Shown: piece by piece, positions 6,829 to 14,670 of the stretch
Numbering within the stretch: position 1 is the first letter of the stretch
Layout of the letters: every line of letters begins with the position of its first letter
DNA from: DATLYT01 sp035574455
GTDB lineage: Bacteria > Bacteroidota > Ignavibacteria > UBA10030
DNA: 15,880 nucleotides
NCBI GenBank assembly: GCA_035574455.1
Contig: DATLYT010000172.1
Location: 1 to 15,880, forward strand
Reading direction: 5' to 3'
Program-made: the position numbers and the translations under genes
The notes under the pieces: generated by a model
What the model was told of the DNA's origin: nothing
Databases searched by the model: none
What the model saw: only the letters and a program-made list of their open reading frames with translations

Positions 6829-8385
6829 ATGCCCATCAAACCATTTAAGAATGAACCACTCACCGATTTTTCCAAACCGGCAAACAAGAAAGCATTTGAG
6901 CAGGCTCTTGCTAAAGTCCGGGCGGAGCTTGGCAAGGAATATCCGATTGTGATCGGCGGGGAGGAGATACACACGCCGGACAAGCTGAAGTCGTACAACC
7001 CATCGCGACCGAGTGAGGTCGTCGGCGTGTTCCAGAAGGCTGATGTTTCGTTGGCAGATAAAGCCATCGAAGCCGCGGCCGCTGCATTTGAGAAGTGGCA
7101 GTGGGTCGAGCCGAAGAAGCGCGCGGACTATCTCTTCAAAGCCGCGAAGATTATGCGCAAGCGGAAGCATGAGTTCAGCGCGGTGATGGTCTACGAAGTC
7201 GGTAAGACCTGGCCCGAAGCGGACGCGGACACTGCCGAAGCGATTGACTTCCTCGAATTCTACGGCCGCGAGATGTTGCGGTTGGCAGGACCTCAACCGC
7301 TCGTGAGAATCCCAACGGAGAAGAACGAGTTGAGGTACATTCCGCTTGGTGTCGGCGTTGTCGTGCCGCCGTGGAATTTCGCCCTCGCGATTCTGACCGG
7401 CATGACTTCGGCCGCGGTCGTCGCAGGCAATACCGTGGTCTTGAAACCTTCTAGCGATTCCCCGCTCACAGGTTGGTGGTACTTCAACCTCATGCGCGAG
7501 GTCGGTTTGCCGGATGGCGTTATCAATTTTGTCACCGGTCCGGGTGGTACCTTCGGCGATGCTCTTGTAGCACATCCGAAGACGCGCTTTGTTTCGTTCA
7601 CCGGTTCGAAGGAAGTCGGCATTCATATCAACGAGCTGGCGGCGAAAGTGCAACCGGGCCAACGCTGGCTCAAGCGCGTCATCGCGGAGATGGGCGGGAA
7701 GGATTCGATAGTGATTGACGAAAATACTGACCTCGATGCGGCGGCGCAGGCGACCGTCGTTTCGGCGTTTGGATTTCAAGGGCAGAAATGTTCTGCCGCC
7801 TCGCGTGCCATTGTCGTAGAGAAAGTGTATGACAAGTTTATCGAGCTTGTGAAGGAGAAGACAGAAAAAATCCAGGTCGGTGCTTCGGACAATCCATCGA
7901 ATTACATGGGTCCGGTGATTAACAAAGGAGCGCAGGAGAAGATTCTCTCGTACATCGAAAAAGGATTGAAAGAAGGCGGACGGCTGATCACCGGTGGAAC
8001 CAAAGTCGACGGGGAAGGATATTTCATTCGTCCGACGGTTATTGCAGACGTCGACCCGAAAGCCACGATCGCACAGGAGGAGATTTTCGGTCCCGTGCTC
8101 GCCATCATCAAAGCGAAGAATTTTGACGAGGCATTGGAGATTGCCAACAACACAGAGTATGGATTAACCGGCGGCGTGTGGACAAAGGATCGGAAGAAGA
8201 TCGAGAAAGCGAAGAAGGTGTTCCACGTCGGCAATTTCTACATCAACCGGAAGATTACCGGTGCGCTGGTTGGCGTGCATCCGTTCGGCGGGTTCAACAT
8301 GTCGGGAACCGATTCGAAGGCGGGTGGACGGGACTATCTGCTGCTCTTTACACAGGCAAAGTCGATCTCGGAAAAGATAAAATAA
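6829..8385 (+). CDS. pruA: 1-pyrroline-5-carboxylate dehydrogenase
   Basis: A 518-residue NAD(P)-dependent aldehyde dehydrogenase that oxidises glutamate semialdehyde (P5C) to glutamate, the second step of proline breakdown. Features seen: the substrate-entry block LGVGVVVPPWNFALAI, the cofactor-binding VLKPSSDSP and FVSFTGSKEVG motifs, catalytic Glu287 in AEMGGKDSI and the nucleophile Cys321 in GFQGQKCSAASRAI. The late NIEEIFGPV-like block is QEEIFGPVLAI, and PFGGFNMSGTDSKAGG closes the active site. Length and the roughly 35-residue N-terminal extension (DFSKPANKKAFEQAL) match the monofunctional PruA/RocA type, not the bifunctional PutA. There is no signal peptide. It leads a five-gene plus-strand run and ends 34 bp before sucC. 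No proline dehydrogenase gene is in the window. Confidence 0.95.
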   Translation: MPIKPFKNEPLTDFSKPANKKAFEQALAKVRAELGKEYPIVIGGEEIHTPDKLKSYNPSRPSEVVGVFQKADVSLADKAIEAAAAAFEKWQWVEPKKRADYLFKAAKIMRKRKHEFSAVMVYEVGKTWPEADADTAEAIDFLEFYGREMLRLAGPQPLVRIPTEKNELRYIPLGVGVVVPPWNFALAILTGMTSAAVVAGNTVVLKPSSDSPLTGWWYFNLMREVGLPDGVINFVTGPGGTFGDALVAHPKTRFVSFTGSKEVGIHINELAAKVQPGQRWLKRVIAEMGGKDSIVIDENTDLDAAAQATVVSAFGFQGQKCSAASRAIVVEKVYDKFIELVKEKTEKIQVGASDNPSNYMGPVINKGAQEKILSYIEKGLKEGGRLITGGTKVDGEGYFIRPTVIADVDPKATIAQEEIFGPVLAIIKAKNFDEALEIANNTEYGLTGGVWTKDRKKIEKAKKVFHVGNFYINRKITGALVGVHPFGGFNMSGTDSKAGGRDYLLLFTQAKSISEKIK

Positions 8386-8419
8386 CTTCACACTATCAAC
8401 TTTCGGCGGTTTACACGTT

Positions 8420-9583
8420 ATGAAAATCCATGAATACCAAGGCAAAGAAATTCTGAAGAAGTACAATGTTCCCGTCCCCAAAGGTGGAGTGGCGTTCAGT
8501 GTTGAGGAAGCGGTGAACGTGGCGGAATCGATCGGTGGTAATGTCTGGGTGGTGAAAGCGCAAATTCATGCAGGCGGTCGCGGAAAAGGCGGAGGCGTAA
8601 AGCTCGCCCGCAGTCTTGACGAAGTTCGCCAGCGTGCGTCCGAAATTCTCGGCATGCGGCTGGTGACTCATCAGACGGGACCCGAAGGGAAGATCGTGAA
8701 ACGGTTATTGATCGAGCAGGGGATGAACATTGCCAAGGAGTTGTACGTTGGCATCACACTCGACCGCGCACGCTCGCAACATGTGGTCATGGCTTCGACG
8801 GAAGGCGGTGTGGAGATTGAAAAAGTCGCCGCCGAAACCCCGGAGAAGATTCTCAAAGAATACGTCCATCCAACCGTCGGATTCCAGCGCTTCCAGGCGC
8901 AGAAGCTTTGCTTTGGCCTCGGATTGACTGGCGATGTGTTCAAGAATGGCGTCAAGTTCCTTCTCGCATTGTACAAGGCGTACGAAGCTTCCGACGCCTC
9001 GTTGGCAGAAATCAATCCGCTCGTCATCACGCAAGAGGGCGACGTGATCGCGCTCGATGCGAAAATGAACTTCGACGACAATGCGCTCTATCGTCATCCG
9101 GAAATCGTCGCAATGCGTGACCTTGATGAGGAAGACCCCTTGGAAGTCGAGGCCTCCAAATCCAATCTCAACTATATCAAGCTCGACGGCAACGTCGGCT
9201 GTATGGTGAACGGTGCCGGGTTGGCCATGGCGACGATGGACATCATCAAGCTGGCAGGCGGTATGCCGGCGAATTTCCTGGATGTCGGTGGCGGGGCAAG
9301 CGCGGAAACGGTTGAAGCGGGCTTCCGGATTATTCTGAAAGACCCGCACGTCAAAGCGATTCTGATTAATATTTTTGGCGGAATCGTTCGCTGTGACCGC
9401 GTCGCGAACGGCGTGGTGCAGGCAGCGCGGAACACCAACATCAACGTGCCGATTGTGATCCGTCTTGCAGGAACGAACGCCGAACTTGCCGCCGAGATTT
9501 TGAAAAACTCCGGCTTGAGCTTCCTTGTCGCCTCCAGCTTGAAAGAAGCGGCAGAGAAAGTTACCAAAGCCATCGCGGCATAA
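8420..9583 (+). CDS. sucC: Succinate-CoA ligase (ADP-forming), beta subunit
   Basis: A 387-residue beta subunit of succinyl-CoA synthetase, which with the alpha subunit SucD interconverts succinyl-CoA and succinate while making ATP. It begins with the family's usual MKIHEYQGKEILKKY. The ATP-grasp domain fills about residues 1-235, with Lys46 and the GRGKGGG loop at 53-59 and metal-binding positions in AEINPLVIT and ALDAKMNFDDNA. The C-terminal CoA-ligase domain carries FLDVGGGAS and INIFGGIVRCDRVANG. Length is normal and the protein looks intact. sucD is not adjacent: the gene is followed 24 bp later by gatB, so the alpha subunit must be encoded elsewhere. Its position after pruA links proline carbon, via glutamate and 2-oxoglutarate, to the TCA cycle, though this is inference. 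Confidence 0.96.
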   Translation: MKIHEYQGKEILKKYNVPVPKGGVAFSVEEAVNVAESIGGNVWVVKAQIHAGGRGKGGGVKLARSLDEVRQRASEILGMRLVTHQTGPEGKIVKRLLIEQGMNIAKELYVGITLDRARSQHVVMASTEGGVEIEKVAAETPEKILKEYVHPTVGFQRFQAQKLCFGLGLTGDVFKNGVKFLLALYKAYEASDASLAEINPLVITQEGDVIALDAKMNFDDNALYRHPEIVAMRDLDEEDPLEVEASKSNLNYIKLDGNVGCMVNGAGLAMATMDIIKLAGGMPANFLDVGGGASAETVEAGFRIILKDPHVKAILINIFGGIVRCDRVANGVVQAARNTNINVPIVIRLAGTNAELAAEILKNSGLSFLVASSLKEAAEKVTKAIAA

Positions 9584-9607
9584 CCACACAATCCAAAACA
9601 GTTTCCC

Positions 9608-11074
9608 GTGCCTTGGAACGAACAGTACGAGCCCGTCATCGGCCTCGAAGTCCACTGCCAGCTGCTGACGAAGTCGAAAGCCTTCTGCTCATGCTCCACC
9701 CGCTTTGGCGATAAGCCGAACTCCAACGTTTGTCCTGTCTGCCTCGGTCTGCCCGGCTCATTGCCTGTACTGAACGAACAGGTAGTGGATTTCACCATTC
9801 GCATGGGTCTTGCTACGCATTGCACCATTGCCCCCGTTTCGATCTTCGCACGCAAGAACTATTTCTATCCCGACCTTCCCAAGGGATATCAGATTTCCCA
9901 GTACGAAGAGCCAATCTGTACGAAGGGTTGGGTGGAGATCGAATTGGAAGAGGGGAAGACGAAGAAGATTGGCATCACGCGCATTCACATGGAAGAGGAT
10001 GCGGGGAAGTCGATTCACGACCTCGACATCGACACGCTGGTGGATGTGAACCGCTGCGGGGTGCCGTTGATCGAAATCGTCAGCGAGCCCGATCTTCGTT
10101 CACCACGTGAAGCGTATTTGTACCTTTACAAAATCCGACAGCTTGTGACCTACCTTGGCATCTGCGACGGGAACATGGAAGAGGGAAGCCTACGATGTGA
10201 TGCGAATGTGTCGGTGCGGAAGAAGGGCGAGACGAAATTTGGGACGAAAACGGAAGTCAAGAATATGAACTCGTTCCGCTTTGTGGAGAAGGCGTTGGAG
10301 TACGAAATCAATCGCCAGATCGATCTCCTGGAGAACGGCGAGCAGGTTGTTCAGGAGACGTTGCTCTGGGATGCACACAACGGTATCGTTGCGCCGATGC
10401 GGTCGAAAGAAGAAGCGCACGACTACCGGTACTTCCCCGAGCCAGATCTCGTGCCGGTGCGAGTCACCAAGGAGTGGATTGAAAAAGTACGAAAGACGTT
10501 ACCGGAGCTTCCAACGGAACGTCGCAACCGGTTTGTGAGCGAGTACAAGTTACCGAAATACGACGCGGATGTGTTGACCACGGAAAAAGATCTGGCGGAT
10601 TGCTTTGAGTCCATCGTACAGCACCTTGCAAAGAAGACGGATGAGACTTTCAAGCTCGCGAGTAACTGGACCATGACGGATGTTCTGCGCGTGTTGAAAG
10701 AACGTCACATCGAAGCGCGAGATTTTCCCGCTCCTCCACAGTATCTGGCTGAGCTGATCAACTTGATCGTCGATGGCACGATCAGCGGAAAGATTGCAAA
10801 GGATGTCTTTGAAGAGATGTTAGCGACGAACGAATCGCCAAAGACGATAGTCGAGAAGAAAGGCCTGATGCAGGTCAGCGATGTCAGCGCGATCGAGAGC
10901 GTTGTCGATGAAATCCTCGCGAAGAACGCGGAGCAGGTTGCAACGTATCTCAGCGGCAAGAGTCAGGTCTTCGGCTTTTTTGTGGGCGAGACGATGAAGG
11001 CGATGAAAGGGAAAGCAAATCCGAAAATTGTCAACGAGCTGTTGCGGAAAAAGTTGGAGTCGATGAAGGAGTAG
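9608..11074 (+). CDS. gatB: Aspartyl/glutamyl-tRNA(Asn/Gln) amidotransferase subunit B
   Basis: A 488-residue GatB, the kinase/tRNA-binding subunit of GatCAB, which converts Glu-tRNA(Gln) and/or Asp-tRNA(Asn) to the correct amide form in the cytoplasm. The N-terminus has YEPVIGLEVHCQLLTKSKAF followed by a zinc site made of Cys27, Cys29, Cys42 and Cys45 (FCSC, VCPVC). Other family blocks seen are PDLPKGYQISQYEEP, RIHMEEDAGKSIHD, VDVNRCGVPLIEIVSEPD and DYRYFPEPDLVPV. The C-terminal YqeY-like tail domain spans about residues 340-488. The start is a GTG at 9608 with no clear ribosome-binding site; there is no upstream ATG that would suit the family. gatA and gatC are not present here, so the complex's genes are dispersed. 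Confidence 0.96.
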   Translation: MPWNEQYEPVIGLEVHCQLLTKSKAFCSCSTRFGDKPNSNVCPVCLGLPGSLPVLNEQVVDFTIRMGLATHCTIAPVSIFARKNYFYPDLPKGYQISQYEEPICTKGWVEIELEEGKTKKIGITRIHMEEDAGKSIHDLDIDTLVDVNRCGVPLIEIVSEPDLRSPREAYLYLYKIRQLVTYLGICDGNMEEGSLRCDANVSVRKKGETKFGTKTEVKNMNSFRFVEKALEYEINRQIDLLENGEQVVQETLLWDAHNGIVAPMRSKEEAHDYRYFPEPDLVPVRVTKEWIEKVRKTLPELPTERRNRFVSEYKLPKYDADVLTTEKDLADCFESIVQHLAKKTDETFKLASNWTMTDVLRVLKERHIEARDFPAPPQYLAELINLIVDGTISGKIAKDVFEEMLATNESPKTIVEKKGLMQVSDVSAIESVVDEILAKNAEQVATYLSGKSQVFGFFVGETMKAMKGKANPKIVNELLRKKLESMKE

Positions 11075-11084
11075 CAATGCAGCA

Positions 11085-11090
11085 GGGGAG
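11085..11090 (+). promoter_or_regulatory. Ribosome-binding site deciding a GTG start
   Basis: GGGGAG lies 6 nt before GTG 11097, just after the gatB stop, and supports that start for the small secreted protein. Confidence 0.5.
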
Positions 11091-11096
11091 TCATTA

Positions 11097-11561
11097 GTGA
11101 AGAAATTATTTTCTGCGATAGCTATTTGTTGTGTTGTTATGAGTTCTTCAACCTATGGGCAGAGTTTTTTCAATCCGGGAGTGAAGTTCAGTCATACCTT
11201 TGGAGAGCAAGGCGGCTATACTTTTGGTGTGGAGATGAGCTACACTTTTGCTTCCCGTGGGTTGAATGGCTTGGTCGGTCTCGTATTCTCACAGGATATC
11301 TGCTTCTCAGCAAACAGAAGGAAAGCGCATTTTGGAGTCGAATATATCCCGGTTCCTCCTTTTGTCGGATTACAAGTGGGTCCTTCGTTTCTTAAAGACG
11401 ATCATGGTTCTTCAGTCGGTTTCACGACGACTCTATTCAGCGGGGCGTTTCTTCTTCCTTACGCAGCACTGACGTTTCAAAAGAAAAAGAGTGCTTTGTT
11501 CGAAGCGGGCACCTACCTGAAAATTCACTTTCCTCTTGAACGAATCTCACTGGTTCATTAG
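11097..11561 (+). CDS. Small secreted protein of unknown function, possibly an outer-membrane barrel
   Basis: I do not recognise a family. The 154-residue product opens with a signal peptide of about 21 residues (MKKLFSAIAICCVVMSSSTYG), likely cut before Gln22. The mature 133 residues are rich in Gly and aromatic residues, with alternating strands such as GYTFGVEMSYTF, HFGVEYIPVPPFVGLQVG, VGFTTTLFSGAF and FEAGTYLKIHFPL, a pattern typical of small eight-stranded outer-membrane barrels or 'outer membrane protein beta-barrel' domains. The predicted start is GTG at 11097, supported by GGGGAG 6 nt upstream. It lies 22 bp after gatB and 38 bp before tpiA on the same strand, so it is probably co-transcribed with housekeeping genes, although nothing links their functions. 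Confidence 0.75.
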   Translation: MKKLFSAIAICCVVMSSSTYGQSFFNPGVKFSHTFGEQGGYTFGVEMSYTFASRGLNGLVGLVFSQDICFSANRRKAHFGVEYIPVPPFVGLQVGPSFLKDDHGSSVGFTTTLFSGAFLLPYAALTFQKKKSALFEAGTYLKIHFPLERISLVH

Positions 11562-11599
11562 GCTACAGTCATTCCCTCATCACTCTTACGGACATCCCC

Positions 11600-12358
11600 A
11601 TGCGACCTAAAGTCATCGCCGGTAACTGGAAAATGAACAAAGACCTGGCTGAATCCAGCAGCCTTATCAACGACCTGAAAGTGAAGTTAGGGGCCGGCGT
11701 CAACGGCGTGCAAGTCATTATCTGCCCGCCATTTACATCGCTGTCACTGGCAAGCGAACTCATCAAAGGCACCCCCATGAAGCTCGGCGCGCAGAATATG
11801 TATCATGAAGACGAAGGTGCCTTTACGGGTGAAGTGTCGCCGAAGATGCTCAAGTCCGTCGGCTGCACACATGTGATACTCGGCCACTCCGAGCGCCGGC
11901 AATATTTCGGTGAGACGAATGATTTCATCAACAAAAAAGCCAAGAAGGCCCTTGCGGTGGGACTCATCCCCATCATCTGTGTGGGTGAAACGCTTGAAGA
12001 ACGTGAGAAGGGAATCACCGACCAGGTTGTAGCCGCACAGGTGAAGGGAGTGCTCAAAGATATCCCCGCTTCGGATGTCGAGAAGCTCATCATCGCCTAC
12101 GAGCCGGTCTGGGCGATCGGCACAGGACGCAACGCAACGCCGGAACAGGCCGAGGAAGTGCATAGCCTGATTCGTAAGCTCGTGGGACAACTGTACAGTT
12201 GGGCAAATGCAGAGAAGCTTGTGATTCAATACGGTGGCAGCGTCAAACCGGACAACGCGGCCGAGCTCCTGAAACAGCCTGATATCGACGGCGCGCTGGT
12301 CGGCGGAGCATGCCTCAAAGCCGACTCATTTTATCAGATTATTCTCTCGGCGAAGTAA
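11600..12358 (+). CDS. tpiA: Triose-phosphate isomerase
   Basis: A 252-residue TIM-barrel enzyme interconverting dihydroxyacetone phosphate and glyceraldehyde-3-phosphate in glycolysis and gluconeogenesis. All catalytic residues are visible: Lys11 in AGNWKMN, His96 in LGHSERR and Glu168 in AYEPVWAIGTG. The phosphate-gripping residues are in the mobile loop PVWAIGTG and in YGGSVKP, with GGACLKADSF near the C-terminus. Length is normal. The ATG at 11600 gives the standard N-terminus (MRPKVIAGNWK); there is no clear ribosome-binding site. It is the last of the five plus-strand genes and ends facing the minus-strand T9SS cargo gene, with 77 bp between them. Confidence 0.97.
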   Translation: MRPKVIAGNWKMNKDLAESSSLINDLKVKLGAGVNGVQVIICPPFTSLSLASELIKGTPMKLGAQNMYHEDEGAFTGEVSPKMLKSVGCTHVILGHSERRQYFGETNDFINKKAKKALAVGLIPIICVGETLEEREKGITDQVVAAQVKGVLKDIPASDVEKLIIAYEPVWAIGTGRNATPEQAEEVHSLIRKLVGQLYSWANAEKLVIQYGGSVKPDNAAELLKQPDIDGALVGGACLKADSFYQIILSAK

Positions 12359-12435
12359 AGAGAGGAAAGGGAGAAGACCACAGGGAATTCTTCCTTCACG
12401 CGCTTAAGGTGTCCACAGATGTTTGAGATTTACCG

Positions 12436-13083
12436 TTATTTCACGAACACCATTGCTCTGCGTGAGATGGTCAGTTTGTTCTCACGGTCTTTTGCAGAGA
12501 GTTGATACACATACAGCCCACTTGCAATGGCGCCAGCGTTCCAGTGTTGTTGATGATATCCGGGAAGTTGCTCACCATCTACAAGTGTAGCAACTTCTTG
12601 TCCCAGCAGATTGAAGATTCTCAGACTGACGTGCGCAGCAACAGGCAGTTGATAGGCAATGGTCGTTGTCGGATTGAACGGGTTGGGATAGTTCTGGAAC
12701 AGCTCGAACCGCTCCGGCGCCGAAACGAGAATCGGTATCTCTTTAGTCCAATTCTGACCATCACCCATGCTGATGCGGAACTGCAGGCGATGTTCTTCTC
12801 CGACGGGTGCGGACTTCTCGACTGCAAACACAAACACCGCACGTTGCTCTTCTCCCGCAGCGATGGCACTTATCTTCTGCTCGGTTTGAGCAAACCGTAA
12901 CCAGGCCGGAGCACTCTGGATTCTCACGTTCACTTCGGTTGCTTCAACACTTGATGCGTTCACAACCACAAGCTCAAGCATATTGCCCTGCGAGGCAAAG
13001 GGAATGTGGTAGGCAGTCTGTGCCGGCGCAACTTGGTTGAGCAGAACAGCCAAGAGTAGACACCTTAAGATTCTCTTTTCCAT
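12436..13083 (-). CDS. Small type IX secretion system cargo with a C-terminal sorting domain
   Basis: A 215-residue exported protein. Residues 1-21 are a signal peptide ending APA, with Gln22 next. Residues 30-120 look like one Ig-like or NEW3-type beta-sandwich (MLELVVVNASSVEATEVNV, then GEEQRAVFVFAVEKSAPVGE). Residues 127-215 are a Por/T9SS type-A sorting domain: FELFQNYPNPFNPTTTIAYQ, LRIFNLLGQEVATLVDG, ASGLYVYQL and the terminal RRAMVFVK. It would be exported by Sec, moved across the outer membrane by T9SS, and then anchored or released as the tail is removed. No enzyme motif is seen, so it may be a binding or structural protein. It follows the helical-repeat protein gene by 48 bp. Confidence 0.85.
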   Translation of the reverse strand: MEKRILRCLLLAVLLNQVAPAQTAYHIPFASQGNMLELVVVNASSVEATEVNVRIQSAPAWLRFAQTEQKISAIAAGEEQRAVFVFAVEKSAPVGEEHRLQFRISMGDGQNWTKEIPILVSAPERFELFQNYPNPFNPTTTIAYQLPVAAHVSLRIFNLLGQEVATLVDGEQLPGYHQQHWNAGAIASGLYVYQLSAKDRENKLTISRRAMVFVK

Positions 13084-13090
13084 CTATCTT

Positions 13091-13095
13091 CTCCT
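13091..13095 (-). promoter_or_regulatory. Shine-Dalgarno site of the T9SS cargo gene
   Basis: On the minus strand, AGGAG lies 7 nt before ATG 13083; a second GGAG-like run sits about 10 nt further upstream. It supports the chosen start. Confidence 0.5.
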
Positions 13096-13131
13096 GTTTT
13101 TCTCCTTCTTACTTACATTTTTTCCATTTGC

Positions 13132-14364
13132 TCACTTCTTCTTAGGCAACCGGTCAAGGATATACTGCGCATGGTGGTATAAGAACTTCCAGCCCTCGAT
13201 AGTTACAAAGCGCGGATCGCGCGGAAGGCCTTTTCCCTGCTTCTCTTTCGTGTGCTCGTATTCACGATTAACCTTTTCCTGAAAGAGCGATACCTGCATT
13301 GCGGTGTTGAGGGAGTCGCGGCGCTCGAGGTGGCGCTTGGCGTTGTCCAAGTGGTTGTCGAGTTCGTTGACGAAGTTCTTGTCGCCGAGCCAGCCAAGTG
13401 CAAAGACCTGGTGTTTATAGGAGATGAGACTATCAAGCAGGACGGAAACGGGGGTTGATGCAGAGGGGCGAGGTGGTACGAAATCCTTGAGGCTGTATCC
13501 TATGAGAGATCTCGTGATCTCATCAGGCTCACGGCCCTGATAGTCCAGCACGAACTGATAATCTGATGGGGTCCCGAAGCGAGTTAACAAAGTATCTGCA
13601 ATCGTTCGACGGTAGGGAGCGCCAATTTCTTTGCCCAAACGATCTCTCAGCAGGGCATTCAACTGTGGATAATTAAGAGTGCAGAGCATCTCGAACGCGG
13701 CAATACGATTGATCCCATTTGGTTCAGGATCGTTTACAAACATGTACACAATCTCGGGGAACATCTGCGTGCCGTACACATCGAGAAGATCTTTAAGGAT
13801 GTTGAGCCGGTCGATCCACAGGTTTGCCTCGCGCACCAGTCGCAACGCTTCTTTCTTCGCACTATCGGCATACTGGGGAACATTCTGGATGATCGGCTTC
13901 AGGAGATAAAATGCCAGCGTACTTAACGATCTCTTTGTCGTATCTCTTAAGCTTGCAAAAACATAATGGGCCGTGCTGTAATCTCCAAACTTGAACAAAT
14001 ACTTCGTGGCAAGGACCCTTAGCGACAGAGGGTCATTGATGATTGGACTCGACGGATGAGTTTCAGCTGAATCAATCAATTGTTTAGCTACACGAAATAA
14101 ATTGGGTGACTCGAGTGCTTCCAAGGCACGCAGCGACAGCTCATAGAGTTCGGTCTTATTCTTCCACATCTGTTCTTCGATCACTGGCGCGGCTTCTACA
14201 ATGCGGTATCGAATCGCCTGTCTGATTGCTTCGCTGCGAACGAAGGGGTCCTGGCTGGCAATCTCAGCAATGATTTGCTGTCGTTGCTCAGGAGTAAGCG
14301 TTTGGGCGTCAACAGTACTGAAGTATAGTAAGAGAACGCCGATGAGAATGACCGTCTTCTTCAT
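13132..14364 (-). CDS. Secreted alpha-helical (HEAT-like) repeat protein of unknown function
   Basis: A 410-residue exported protein that I cannot assign to a named family. Residues 1-20 are a signal peptide (MKKTVILIGVLLLYFSTVDA), with Gln21 as the likely mature N-terminus. The rest is almost entirely helical, with paired amphipathic helices of 15-20 residues, for example SQDPFVRSEAIRQAIRYRI, ELYELSLRALEALESPNLF, DPLSLRVLATKYLFKFGDY and NGINRIAAFEMLCTLNYPQ. This resembles HEAT or PBS-lyase-type repeats, which act as protein-binding scaffolds. The C-terminal 60 residues are charged and end KKK. There is no sorting domain, so it is probably periplasmic. It lies 12 bp after the stop of the preceding minus-strand frame and 48 bp before the T9SS cargo gene, suggesting one transcript. 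Confidence 0.72.
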   Translation of the reverse strand: MKKTVILIGVLLLYFSTVDAQTLTPEQRQQIIAEIASQDPFVRSEAIRQAIRYRIVEAAPVIEEQMWKNKTELYELSLRALEALESPNLFRVAKQLIDSAETHPSSPIINDPLSLRVLATKYLFKFGDYSTAHYVFASLRDTTKRSLSTLAFYLLKPIIQNVPQYADSAKKEALRLVREANLWIDRLNILKDLLDVYGTQMFPEIVYMFVNDPEPNGINRIAAFEMLCTLNYPQLNALLRDRLGKEIGAPYRRTIADTLLTRFGTPSDYQFVLDYQGREPDEITRSLIGYSLKDFVPPRPSASTPVSVLLDSLISYKHQVFALGWLGDKNFVNELDNHLDNAKRHLERRDSLNTAMQVSLFQEKVNREYEHTKEKQGKGLPRDPRFVTIEGWKFLYHHAQYILDRLPKKK

Positions 14365-14376
14365 AGCCTTAGCCTT

Positions 14377-14649
14377 TCACTGTGAACAATAGCGTTTTAG
14401 TTCCTCAAGGTAATGATCGATGAACCGTTGAACGAGAAGATCTCGATGTATGTTCCGCTCATGCTCTAATTTTCTTTCAGCCTCGCGTGGATCGCCTTGT
14501 TTATATTTGTCACGATCGTATGCTTGTTCTACAAATATTTCCTCAACATTTGACCATACCTTTGTCAACGCATCCCCGATCTTTGACCGCGCCGCACCGA
14601 GCGCCGCATCGAGACTTGAGACTTCCTCACACATCGGCCGATACTGCAC
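14377..14649 (-). CDS. 3' part of an amber-split gene, or a separate small GTG-start gene
   Basis: As a stand-alone gene this would give 90 residues from GTG 14649. It has no signal peptide and no recognised family. It is highly charged and helical: SLDAALGAARSKIGDAL, then VWSNVEEIFVEQAYDRDKY, EHERNIHRDLL and FIDHYLEELKRYC. The reading frame stays open 5' of the GTG through seven codons (IWEKKFV) up to a TAG at 14671-14673, and that TAG is the stop codon of the preceding gene in the same frame. I therefore think it is the C-terminal end of that protein cut off by one nonsense codon. It ends 12 bp before the helical-repeat gene. Confidence 0.55.
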   Translation of the reverse strand: MQYRPMCEEVSSLDAALGAARSKIGDALTKVWSNVEEIFVEQAYDRDKYKQGDPREAERKLEHERNIHRDLLVQRFIDHYLEELKRYCSQ

Positions 14650-14670
14650 AAACTTCTTCTCCCAAATACC

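Noticed and set aside
6775..7779. Minus-strand open frame (334 codons) opposite pruA
   Set aside because: Antisense shadow; the plus strand encodes a complete PruA with catalytic residues.
8705..9655. Long minus-strand open frame (316 codons) opposite sucC
   Set aside because: It is antisense to an unmistakable sucC, has low-complexity His/Arg/Asp-rich content and matches no family; a shadow of codon bias.
12359..12435. Possible bidirectional terminator between the convergent tpiA and T9SS cargo genes
   Set aside because: I could not find a stable GC-rich stem followed by a T-tract; only weak arms (GAAGA ... TCTTC) are present.
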